Shown: positions 1 through 7,371 of the stretch, in pieces
How the letters are laid out: each line of letters starts with the position of its first letter
Position numbering within the stretch: position 1 is the first letter of the stretch
Assembly: GCA_964511215.1 (NCBI GenBank)
Contig: CAZEER010000007.1
Span: 1 to 47,802 of the forward strand
Origin: CAZEER01 sp964511215
Lineage (GTDB): Bacteria > Fidelibacterota > Marinisomatia > Marinisomatales > UBA1611
Length of the DNA: 47,802 nucleotides
Direction: 5' to 3'
Program-made: the position numbers and the translations under genes
Notes under the pieces: generated by a model
Databases searched by the model: none
Told to the model about the DNA's origin: nothing
The model's input: only the letters and a program-made list of their open reading frames with translations

Positions 1-150
1 ATCCTGAAAATTCATAACCACTCCTTAAATAATTCTATAGTCCATTTTAATTTTTTACGAGATTTAATTAAAATAATAATATTTCTAATGATAATAATTC
101 TAATCATGGGACAGGATATCCACTCATATACAAAGAATTTGCAAAATATT

Positions 151-208
151 CTATAAAAATAAAAAGGATTAGATTATTGTTGAAATTTTATAATCTGAAA
201 ATCTAATC
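151..208 (-). terminator. Candidate intrinsic terminator of the tldD-rmuC-lipoprotein operon
   Basis: Read on the minus strand, GATTAGATT (208-200) can pair with AATCTAATC (175-167), nine perfect pairs around a loop of about 24 bases, followed directly by a T-rich run (CCTTTTTATTTTTA). The stem overlaps the last codons of the lipoprotein gene. It is AT-rich and so weak, but the position and T tract fit a rho-independent terminator. Confidence 0.4.
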
Positions 209-608
209 TACCTGTAAAATTATATGCATTCAGAATAACTTTTGTAGGAAATCCAATATGTTTTAAAGAATCCTGGCTTGTATATATGATATCATTGAAG
301 ACACCTCCATTTATGATCGTATCACCTTCATCATTCACCAAATAGAGGTATGTCGAATCTGATTGACTTATATTTAAGTCTTTAATCACGAGTGTAGTCA
401 AAATTTCATCTTCTATGGCACCTGCGAATAAAAGGTCCCATTCATTATTATCAGTATAATCGTAACCTAAAATGGATAGAGAAAAATAATCAGATTCATT
501 TGTAATGGCAGGAATATTTTCAAGTAATCCATCAGTATATTCTGGAGGACCTACACAACTAGAGAATATAATAAATAAAGTAACAGTATAGAGTGTAAGC
601 AATCTCAT
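174..608 (-). CDS. Small predicted lipoprotein, function unknown
   Basis: A 144-residue protein. It opens with a hydrophobic signal segment that ends in a lipobox-like IIFSSC, with the cysteine at about residue 18, so it is probably lipid-anchored in the envelope. The rest is polar, with many D, N and S and alternating hydrophobic residues that suggest a beta-rich fold. I recognise no domain. Its ATG overlaps the TGA of rmuC by 4 bases (ATGA), so it is probably the last gene of the tldD-tldE-rmuC transcript and translationally coupled to rmuC. The protein's function is unknown; only its lipoprotein nature is supported. Confidence 0.75.
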   Translation of the reverse strand: MRLLTLYTVTLFIIFSSCVGPPEYTDGLLENIPAITNESDYFSLSILGYDYTDNNEWDLLFAGAIEDEILTTLVIKDLNISQSDSTYLYLVNDEGDTIINGGVFNDIIYTSQDSLKHIGFPTKVILNAYNFTGRLDFQIIKFQQ

Positions 609-1699
609 TCATTAAACTCAGTTATCTTATCGTGCTTACCCAACTGAAGCTCCGAAATTTTGGCCATTGGTTTTTCAAGCTGATTTCGGCGAGTTGTAGC
701 AAGCTTTTGATAGTGATTATTGAGAGTATCAAGTGTTCCTTCAAATTTTTTCATCTGCACAACATACTCCTCCCACTGTTGTTTAAAAACGCCTACTAGT
801 TCCTGCATCTGACCAGCTTTTTGTTCCATAGAAAAATTAGAAACAGCCTGCCTAATGAGTGACAATACAGCATAAAGAGTTATTGGAGAACATAAAATTA
901 TTTTTTTTTCAAGTGAGAAATCAATAAGAGAACTATCTTCCTGGTTTAAAAACGAATATATACTTTCATTTGGAATAAATAATAATACATAATCAACAGT
1001 TCCACCTCCCGGATCTATATAGGAGCGTTTTGAGACTTCTTTTATACGATCTCGGACATCTTTTAAAAAAGCTTTTTTTTCACTTTTTTTATCAACCTCA
1101 TTTGAAGCAGAAATATATTTTTCATAGTGACTGAGTGGGAATTTTACATCCATATTAAGAGTTTTTTCGTTTGGTAGAATAAAGGTAAAATCAGGTCGAT
1201 CAGTTCCTGCTTGAGCTTGCTTATTATAGTTTATACCTTCACTTAACCCAATAAAGTTTAGGATATCTTCAACCATCCTCTCTCCCCATTGACCACGCGC
1301 CTGTGAGCTCGAGAGTATTTGCCTTAATTGAGAGGTTGTGTCAGTCAACTCACCTACTCTCTTTCGAGATTCCTCCATTTGAGATTTTAAAGCTACTGTA
1401 TTTTCAGAAAGATCTTTCAAATCATTATTCATCTTTTGTAATGTTGAATCAATTAGCTCTTTTTTCTTACCTAATTGTTCATTTGATCGACCTAAAACAG
1501 ATGAAAACTTATCTTCAGCTAATTCTAGAAACTGTTTTTGATTAAAAAGTAAGGCTTCATTTGATAAGTCACCAAATACATCCTTTAATTGTTTTCGAGC
1601 ATCAGCAATTGTATCAAACTCTCGTTGACGAAGATACCAAATAATTGTACCACCAATTAAAAATCCAGCAATAAATAAAATGGCACCCGACATTTCCAT
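605..1699 (-). CDS. rmuC: RmuC family DNA recombination protein
   Basis: A 364-residue RmuC-type protein. Residues 5-23 are a single N-terminal membrane segment. A long coiled coil follows (about 30-130), then the conserved RmuC core with RGQWGERMVEDIL, a PDFTFILP stretch, MDVKFPLSHYE and the D-x-V-L-L-F-I-P-N-E-S motif. The core resembles the PD-(D/E)XK nuclease fold, and E. coli RmuC limits inversions at short inverted repeats. It is shorter than the E. coli protein (about 475 aa), mainly in the coiled coil and the tail. It lies 4 bases downstream of tldE and overlaps the lipoprotein gene after it by 4 bases. The family assignment is secure; the molecular activity is known only by homology. 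Confidence 0.93.
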   Translation of the reverse strand: MEMSGAILFIAGFLIGGTIIWYLRQREFDTIADARKQLKDVFGDLSNEALLFNQKQFLELAEDKFSSVLGRSNEQLGKKKELIDSTLQKMNNDLKDLSENTVALKSQMEESRKRVGELTDTTSQLRQILSSSQARGQWGERMVEDILNFIGLSEGINYNKQAQAGTDRPDFTFILPNEKTLNMDVKFPLSHYEKYISASNEVDKKSEKKAFLKDVRDRIKEVSKRSYIDPGGGTVDYVLLFIPNESIYSFLNQEDSSLIDFSLEKKIILCSPITLYAVLSLIRQAVSNFSMEQKAGQMQELVGVFKQQWEEYVVQMKKFEGTLDTLNNHYQKLATTRRNQLEKPMAKISELQLGKHDKITEFNE

Positions 1700-1703
1700 G
1701 TTG

Positions 1704-3026
1704 TTAAAGAGTCAAAGCAAAAGAGTCGACTAAAATACCTGGACATGTTGTGACACCGAGAGATCGAGATCCATAGGTACTTACCTCAGGTACCACAGTT
1801 AATTTATTTTCCACTTCACATAATTGGTCACCAAAAAATCGATAAAAAGAATCATCAAATCTCATAGTCTCTATAGGTGCAACAATTTCCCCACCTTCTA
1901 CCCAAAAACAGGCATAACGTGTCAAACCTGTAATCCTACCTCCAGAATTATCACTCCAGTTGAGATAATGGATATTAGACAAAAGGAGACCCTTATCTAA
2001 ATGCTTTAGCACTTCATCATGATTGAGATTACCTGGCTCCATTCTTGGAGATCGCATATACTCTCCATGCTCAGCATAATTTGATTCAACATTATATTCT
2101 TTTGCCGATCGAGAGCTAACTAATGTATTATCCAATTTACCTTTGTTAATTAGAGATAGAAATTCCGGAGATACTTCTCCATTAGAGTTAAATTTAGGAC
2201 AAAATCCTTGTGAAAAATCTTCTACAATTGTGAATTTAGGTGAAAGACGCACATCTTCATGTCGCATACGACCAAATCCACTGCAGCCCTGCCTTAATGA
2301 AGCTTCGCTAATTCCATTCCATGAAAACATACCTAAAAAATCTGCAACAGCTGCTGCTTCAAACCAGGTTCTATACTTCCCTGTATCTACTTTGATAGGC
2401 TTCCGTTCCATTAATGTCAGTTTTCTTTTACTACGGAGAACATATTTTTCATATTCATCCTGACTCCATTCATTACCAGCAAAACATCCCTTAACCATTT
2501 GATGCTCGGAAGTAACTAAAGAATAATCTAAACAAAATGACTCCGTCTCATACCAGTGTTTCTGCCCTAGATTATTCGCATTACCTCTAAACATCTTTCC
2601 ATTAGCAAATATACCCACAAAATCCATACCCTGCATAACAGGCACAAGAGCATCAACTGCATTTTCAAATGGTAATCCATCGGATACCTTAATATCACAA
2701 CTTGAAGCAAAATTTTCCGGTAATACTAAAAATGGATCCACAGGAATTTCTTCAGATTCTATCCTCATACGATCTATTTCTTTCCTACCCTTTTCAATAT
2801 CTATATTATTGTGACCAGAAACAGTAAACTCACCATAACATGTCCTACCATTTGAAATAAATTTTAAAGAAAGAGCTGCATCATCTACGAGACCTGTCTG
2901 ACGAACAGAGGCATTATTAAAACGAATAAATTGACTGTTTTCACCAACAAATGAGATAACCAAATATTCCCCATTTTTTAAATATGAAAATAACTCATCA
3001 CTTAAATCATTAAATATATTTTGCAT
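1704..3026 (-). CDS. pmbA: TldE/PmbA-type subunit of the TldD/TldE protease
   Basis: A 440-residue member of the TldD/PmbA (U62) family. It lacks the HExxxH zinc motif of its neighbour TldD, as expected for the TldE subunit. The C-terminal third carries family features: GGRITGLTRYACFWVEGGEI, then a PIETMRFDDS stretch and a late S-x-G-V-T-T-C-P-G loop. In E. coli TldD and TldE form a heterodimer whose channel reaches the zinc site and which trims unfolded peptides (microcin B17 maturation, CcdA turnover). The start ATG overlaps the TAA of tldD by one base (TAATG), so both subunits are probably made in equal amounts. The substrate here is unknown; no RiPP precursor gene was seen nearby. Confidence 0.9.
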   Translation of the reverse strand: MQNIFNDLSDELFSYLKNGEYLVISFVGENSQFIRFNNASVRQTGLVDDAALSLKFISNGRTCYGEFTVSGHNNIDIEKGRKEIDRMRIESEEIPVDPFLVLPENFASSCDIKVSDGLPFENAVDALVPVMQGMDFVGIFANGKMFRGNANNLGQKHWYETESFCLDYSLVTSEHQMVKGCFAGNEWSQDEYEKYVLRSKRKLTLMERKPIKVDTGKYRTWFEAAAVADFLGMFSWNGISEASLRQGCSGFGRMRHEDVRLSPKFTIVEDFSQGFCPKFNSNGEVSPEFLSLINKGKLDNTLVSSRSAKEYNVESNYAEHGEYMRSPRMEPGNLNHDEVLKHLDKGLLLSNIHYLNWSDNSGGRITGLTRYACFWVEGGEIVAPIETMRFDDSFYRFFGDQLCEVENKLTVVPEVSTYGSRSLGVTTCPGILVDSFALTL

Positions 3027-4468
3027 TATACCCCTCCAAAAACTTGTACATTTTCAAATAAACACACAGGAGATGCATGACCTACCCTAATAATTTGATT
3101 TGGTTCTCCTTTTCCACAATTTGGCGTACCATAAATCCCAAATGTATCCTCATTTCCTACACCCTTTAGGTTGTTCCAAAATGGAGTTGAAATACCACGG
3201 TAATTGGGGTTTTTTACAGTTTTTGTTAATCTCCCATTTTCAATAAGCTTACCATACTCACAACCAAACTGAAATTTGTTCCTATAATCATCAATTGACC
3301 ATGATTTATTACTCTCCATATAGACACCATTATCAACACTCCCAATTAAATCATCAAGTGTAGATTCTCCAGGTTCAAGATTAATGTTTGCCATCCGATC
3401 AATTGGAGCACGATTCCATCCACTAGAACGAAAATTTGCGACTCCCTCTAGACCAGATCTTATTTGGCTTTCTTGTCCCCCCAGACCCCTCACTAAGACA
3501 CCATCTTTAATCAAATACTCTTTAGTGGCTTTTAATCCTCCGTCATCAAAAGCATAGGATGCAAATTCTGATTCCATGGTAGGATCAAAAGTGATATTCA
3601 TTAGTTTTGATCCATACTGGAGGGAACCAAAATCTTCTAACTTAACAAAACTCCATCCTGCATAGTTTCTTTCATCTCCTAGTATACGATCTACTTCCAG
3701 AGCATGGCCAATACTTTCATGAATCTGGAGCATCATTTGATCTGAAGCAATAATTACGTCCATTTCTCCGGTCGGACATTCATCAGCAGAGAGTAGTTCA
3801 AGCGCTTGCTCTCCAATACGATCTGCATTCGCAAAAATTTCATATTGGTCAAAATATTCCATCCCCATTTGCCTACAGGTGCCACGCATTCCTCCAAAGG
3901 TTCTTGTTTGCTGGTTAGACCCCTCAGCAGCTGTGGCACTTAGATCAAACTCAAGCATCAAAAAGTCTTGCGAAATATCACTGCCATTTGAGCTAATAAA
4001 CTTAAAATTTGTCTCTATAATCTGACATAGTGCAGATGCACTAACAATTTTATCAGACACTTTCAAATGGTTATAAGCATCTAATAATAAGTTATTCAGA
4101 CTACCAGCTGATAGATGATTTCTATCCTTGATATAAGGAGATTTATATTCTCCCTTATACGATGGCCGTGCACTTTCATCAAAATTATACAAAGCATGTT
4201 GAGAAGCAACTTTTGCTTGTTGGAAAGCTTTTTCTGCTGCCAAAGATACACCTTCGACAGACATATTTGGTGTTCCATAATATCCAAATTGCCCATCTGC
4301 CAAAACCTCAACCATGACTCCGTGTGTAACAGATCTGGCATTTGTGACTGGTACACCATCTCTAATCATTCTAGGTGTTTGTGCCTCATATACTTCACGT
4401 ATACCAACCCACTGAGCAGGGACATCAATCGCACTTAGTAATTCTTTTAAATCGATATTTTGTTTCAT
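3026..4468 (-). CDS. tldD: TldD metalloprotease, catalytic subunit
   Basis: A 480-residue TldD-type zinc metalloprotease. The signature HESIGH (HExxxH) is at residues 250-255, inside QMMLQIHESIGHALEVDR. The region after it (GDERNYAGWSFV, then a G-S-x-L-M-N-I-T-F-D-P stretch) and the C-terminal GVGNEDTFGIYGTPNCGKG with the late cysteine are typical. It is the first gene of a minus-strand operon with tldE, rmuC and a lipoprotein. The 297-bp gap upstream is shared with the divergent hsp20. In the family TldD provides the active site and TldE completes the chamber. No signal peptide is seen, so it is cytoplasmic. Confidence 0.95.
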   Translation of the reverse strand: MKQNIDLKELLSAIDVPAQWVGIREVYEAQTPRMIRDGVPVTNARSVTHGVMVEVLADGQFGYYGTPNMSVEGVSLAAEKAFQQAKVASQHALYNFDESARPSYKGEYKSPYIKDRNHLSAGSLNNLLLDAYNHLKVSDKIVSASALCQIIETNFKFISSNGSDISQDFLMLEFDLSATAAEGSNQQTRTFGGMRGTCRQMGMEYFDQYEIFANADRIGEQALELLSADECPTGEMDVIIASDQMMLQIHESIGHALEVDRILGDERNYAGWSFVKLEDFGSLQYGSKLMNITFDPTMESEFASYAFDDGGLKATKEYLIKDGVLVRGLGGQESQIRSGLEGVANFRSSGWNRAPIDRMANINLEPGESTLDDLIGSVDNGVYMESNKSWSIDDYRNKFQFGCEYGKLIENGRLTKTVKNPNYRGISTPFWNNLKGVGNEDTFGIYGTPNCGKGEPNQIIRVGHASPVCLFENVQVFGGV

Positions 4469-4624
4469 GATTTATCACTCATTTATTTAAATACTAAATA
4501 GATAATTAAAATAGTAGCTGAAAATAAACCGATAGAGTATGAAAAAAAATTGATTCTATTATATAAAACTGGAAATTACAGGGCATAAAAATAATTAATA
4601 TTTTTGGAATTAACATGTTTAAAG

Positions 4625-4637
4625 TGTCATTTTGACA
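4625..4637 (+). promoter_or_regulatory. Palindrome TGTCA-TTT-TGACA overlapping a -35-like TTGACA
   Basis: A perfect 5-bp inverted repeat with a 3-bp spacer. Its right half lies within TTGACA (4632-4637). TAAATTTT (4653-4660) follows and resembles the Bacteroidota -7 element TAnnTTTG at about the right distance from TTTG (4631-4634). It could be a promoter with a repressor or activator half-site for hsp20-clpB. The evidence is the pattern alone. Confidence 0.3.
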
Positions 4638-4711
4638 GTTATTAGGTGTTTGTAAATTTTATTTTACGCCATTTTGTCTTTTTAATATTGCAATTATGCT
4701 TAAAAAAGGTA

Positions 4712-4728
4712 TTGGCATTTAATTTGTT
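4712..4728 (+). promoter_or_regulatory. Sigma-54-like -24/-12 box upstream of hsp20
   Basis: TTGGCAT-n6-TTGT aligns with the sigma-54 consensus TTGGCACG-n4-TTGC(A/T). The GG and the G of the -12 element are exactly 12 bases apart, but T replaces the -12 C, and the -24 box ends T-T instead of C-G. The hsp20 start lies 38 bases downstream. It is a candidate only, and competes with the -35-like element at 4632. Confidence 0.25.
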
Positions 4729-4765
4729 GATATGAAAATAAACAATAACGTAATAGGAGTTTCAA

Positions 4766-5206
4766 ATGACACTTGTAAAATGGAAAACAAAACCAACATA
4801 TGTTTATGATGAAATGAGCAATATGATCGATGCAGCATTCGACCGAGACTGGAAGTTTGATTTAAATTCTTCCCACGATTACACTCTAGCTGTCGATATA
4901 AAGGAAACTGATAAATCATTTATTATATTCGCTGATATACCAGGACTTACAAAGAAGGATATCAAGGTTAAGATAGTTGATAAAATGCTCAATATCACTG
5001 GAGAACGAGTTAGTGAACCTGACCAAAATAATGATTACTATCATTATCGTGAACGTCAAATTGGTTTATTCAACCGATCTTTTAAACTGCCCGAATCTGT
5101 TGATGAAGAAAAAATATCTGCTAATTTTAAAAATGGTATTTTGAAAATTGAGCTACAAAAACACAAAAACATGCTCCCTGTCAATAGAGATATAAAAATA
5201 AATTAA
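4766..5206 (+). CDS. Small heat-shock protein, Hsp20/alpha-crystallin family
   Basis: A 146-residue sHsp. A short N-terminal arm (about 1-45) precedes the alpha-crystallin domain (about 48-138). The domain contains FADIPGLTKKDIKV, then the LNITGER strand, YHYRERQIGLFNRSFKLPESVD, and the A-x-F-K-N-G-I-L-K-I-E-L end motif. sHsps bind unfolding proteins without ATP and hand them to Hsp70/ClpB for recovery. A good Shine-Dalgarno AGGAG lies 6 bases before the ATG. A ClpB disaggregase follows 72 bases downstream on the same strand, the partner that extracts substrate from sHsp aggregates. That the two are co-transcribed is inferred from spacing and function. Confidence 0.95.
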   Translation: MTLVKWKTKPTYVYDEMSNMIDAAFDRDWKFDLNSSHDYTLAVDIKETDKSFIIFADIPGLTKKDIKVKIVDKMLNITGERVSEPDQNNDYYHYRERQIGLFNRSFKLPESVDEEKISANFKNGILKIELQKHKNMLPVNRDIKIN

Positions 5207-5223
5207 ATACAAACCTGATTAAT

Positions 5224-5257
5224 GGGGTGGGTATATATAATACATAAAACCCACCCC
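5224..5257 (+). other. GC-rich hairpin between hsp20 and clpB
   Basis: GGGGTGGGT (5224-5232) is the exact reverse complement of ACCCACCCC (5249-5257), with a 16-base AT loop between them. It is the most GC-rich spot in its surroundings. It is followed by CTAATAAAAC rather than a T tract on the plus strand, so it is not a standard terminator. It could be a leaky attenuator or an mRNA stabiliser that makes hsp20 more abundant than clpB. Confidence 0.55.
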
Positions 5258-5278
5258 CTAATAAAACTATGAAATATT

Positions 5279-7369
5279 ATGACTAATAAATCTTCAACAT
5301 CAAGTCCTGAGGAAAATGTAAATCCTTTAAAAAAATATGGCATTAATCTTACAACACTAGCTCAAAATGGAAAAATTGATCCTGTAATAGGCCGAGAAAA
5401 TGAGGTACGAAGGATTGTCCAGATATTGTCGAGAAGAAAAAAAAACAATCCGGTGTTAATTGGTGAACCTGGTACAGGAAAGACAACCATAGTAGAGGGA
5501 CTAGCAAAGAGAATAGTTGATGGTGATATCCCTGAAAATCTAAAAGGTAAACAGCTTATTTCTTTAGACTTATCTGCAATGGTAGCAGGAGCAATTTATA
5601 AAGGTCAATTCGAAGAAAGAATCAAAAATTTTATAGATGCTGTTAAAGAAAAGGATGGTGAAATTATTATATTTATTGACGAATTACATATGATAGTCGG
5701 AGCAGGTGGTCAAGGTCAATTAGATATTGCTAATATAATTAAACCTGAATTATCTCAAGGAACATTCAAAGTTATTGGAGCGACTACTCTAAATGAATAC
5801 CAAAAATATGTGGAAACTGACTCTGCTCTTGAGCGAAGATTTCAACAAATCTATATTGCTGAACCTAATGTAGATGATACAATAACAATACTCCGAGGTA
5901 TTAAAGATAAATATGAGCTACACCACGGTCTAAACATTAGAGATTCTGCGCTTATTGCGGCATCTACACTGTCCGATAGATATATTGCTGATAGATTCTT
6001 ACCAGATAAGGCTGTTGATTTAGTAGATGAAGCGGCATCTAAACTGCGAATAGAAATGAATTCTGCTCCGGAATTAATTGATAGGTTAAAAAGAAAAATC
6101 GTAAAACTCGAAGTTGAAAAAGAAGCACTGAAAAAAGAAAAAGATACAAAATCTAGACAACGGCTTGAAAAATGTGGAAAAGAAATCAATTCTACTAATA
6201 ATGAGCTACGCAGCAATATGGTTCTATGGAATAAGGAAAAAGACTTTGTGAAAAGTATTTCAAAACTGAAAGGACAATTAGAGAATGCTAAAAATGAAAT
6301 GACAATCGAACAAAAGAATGCTAACTATGCTATTGCTTCTAAAATTCAATATCACACAATACCAGAAATTCAGGAACGAATTGAACAAGATAGTGAGAAA
6401 CTCGAAAAGGCTCAATTCATAAAACTCGAAGTCACCGCAGATGATATAGCCGAAGTCGTAGCTAAGTGGACTGGAATCCCAATTGATAAAATGTTAGAAG
6501 GTGAAAAAGAAAAACTTTTGAAATTAGAGAACAATCTCAGAAAACGAGTTATAGGACAAGAAGAAGCACTCACTAAAACCTCTGATATTATTCGTATGTC
6601 AAAAATGGGAATAGTTGATAAAAATAAACCACTCGGATCATTTCTTTTTATGGGTAATACAGGAGTGGGGAAAACTGAATTGGGTAAGGCACTAGCTGAA
6701 TCTCTTTGCGACGATAAGAAATCCTTGGTCCGTATTGATATGAGTGAACTAATGGAACAACACTCGGTAAGTAAATTGATAGGTTCTCCACCGGGATACA
6801 TTGGCTATGACGAAGGTGGATATTTAACTGAAAAGATTAGAAGAATACCTTACTGTGTAATTCTTCTTGATGAAATTGAGAAAGCACACCCAAGTGTATT
6901 AAATATATTATTACAAATATTGGATGATGGTCAACTAACTGATTCAAAAGGTAGAAAAATTAATTTTAAAAATACTATAATTATTATGACTACCAACCTG
7001 AAAGAAGAAGAACTCAAAGAATTTATGAAACCTGAACTGCGAAATCGCATTGATGAGATTATTCAGTTTAATGATCTAGATAAAAAACTAATGAAAAAGA
7101 TTGTGGATATTCATATAAAACAAATGCTAGATAATCTAAATAAAGAAGGAATCGAATGTGAAGTTAGTAAAAGAGTAACAGAATATTTGGTAGAAAATGG
7201 TTATCAACCCGAATATGGAGCAAGACCTATCAAAAGAATAATACGAAGAGATATCCTTTCAAAAATTTCAAGATTTATGCTAGAACAACCCAGTATAACT
7301 AAAATTAAGATAGATTATCAGAATAAAATCAAGATTGTAGGATTAAACTTCTATAAAAAAGTAATTTAG
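5279..7369 (+). CDS. clpB: ClpB-type AAA+ disaggregase lacking the N-terminal domain
   Basis: A 696-residue Hsp100 protein. NBD1 has Walker A GEPGTGKT (62-69), pore loop YKG (107-109) and Walker B IIFIDE (130-135). A full ClpB-type coiled-coil M-domain follows (about 262-380). NBD2 has Walker A GNTGVGKT (459-466), pore loop GYIGY (506-510) and Walker B VILLDE (527-532). The M-domain marks it as ClpB rather than ClpA or ClpC. Typical ClpB is about 860 residues; here the roughly 150-residue N-domain is absent and the protein begins just before the KKYGINLT linker, much like the E. coli ClpB-95 form. About 25 residues are also missing after the TTNL sensor-1 segment. It should thread aggregated proteins with DnaK. 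No clear ribosome binding site is visible before the ATG. Confidence 0.93.
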   Translation: MTNKSSTSSPEENVNPLKKYGINLTTLAQNGKIDPVIGRENEVRRIVQILSRRKKNNPVLIGEPGTGKTTIVEGLAKRIVDGDIPENLKGKQLISLDLSAMVAGAIYKGQFEERIKNFIDAVKEKDGEIIIFIDELHMIVGAGGQGQLDIANIIKPELSQGTFKVIGATTLNEYQKYVETDSALERRFQQIYIAEPNVDDTITILRGIKDKYELHHGLNIRDSALIAASTLSDRYIADRFLPDKAVDLVDEAASKLRIEMNSAPELIDRLKRKIVKLEVEKEALKKEKDTKSRQRLEKCGKEINSTNNELRSNMVLWNKEKDFVKSISKLKGQLENAKNEMTIEQKNANYAIASKIQYHTIPEIQERIEQDSEKLEKAQFIKLEVTADDIAEVVAKWTGIPIDKMLEGEKEKLLKLENNLRKRVIGQEEALTKTSDIIRMSKMGIVDKNKPLGSFLFMGNTGVGKTELGKALAESLCDDKKSLVRIDMSELMEQHSVSKLIGSPPGYIGYDEGGYLTEKIRRIPYCVILLDEIEKAHPSVLNILLQILDDGQLTDSKGRKINFKNTIIIMTTNLKEEELKEFMKPELRNRIDEIIQFNDLDKKLMKKIVDIHIKQMLDNLNKEGIECEVSKRVTEYLVENGYQPEYGARPIKRIIRRDILSKISRFMLEQPSITKIKIDYQNKIKIVGLNFYKKVI

Positions 7370-7371
7370 AA

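Larger units (their letters stand above)
4469..4765. promoter_or_regulatory. Divergent control region between tldD and hsp20
   Basis: This 297-bp AT-rich gap must hold promoters in both directions. On the minus strand TATAAT (4563-4558) could be a -10 for tldD, but no convincing -35 is visible. On the plus strand there are two candidate elements, listed separately: a short palindrome overlapping TTGACA, and a -24/-12-like box. No open reading frame of note lies here. No CIRCE-like (TTAGCACTC) repeat was seen. Confidence 0.5.

Noticed and set aside
105..155. Short plus-strand frame (16 codons) starting at ATG 105
   Set aside because: No ribosome site, no recognisable peptide and it lies in the terminator region of the minus-strand operon. 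The remaining bases 1-150 show no gene.
1303..1545. Large opposite-strand and alternate-frame reading frames such as this one and those inside clpB, guaB and alaS
   Set aside because: They lie within genes of recognised families, have no ribosome site and no family resemblance; they are by-products of AT-rich codon use.
5224..5257. Rho-independent terminator after hsp20
   Set aside because: The stem is good but no T tract follows on the plus strand; an attenuator or stabiliser fits better.
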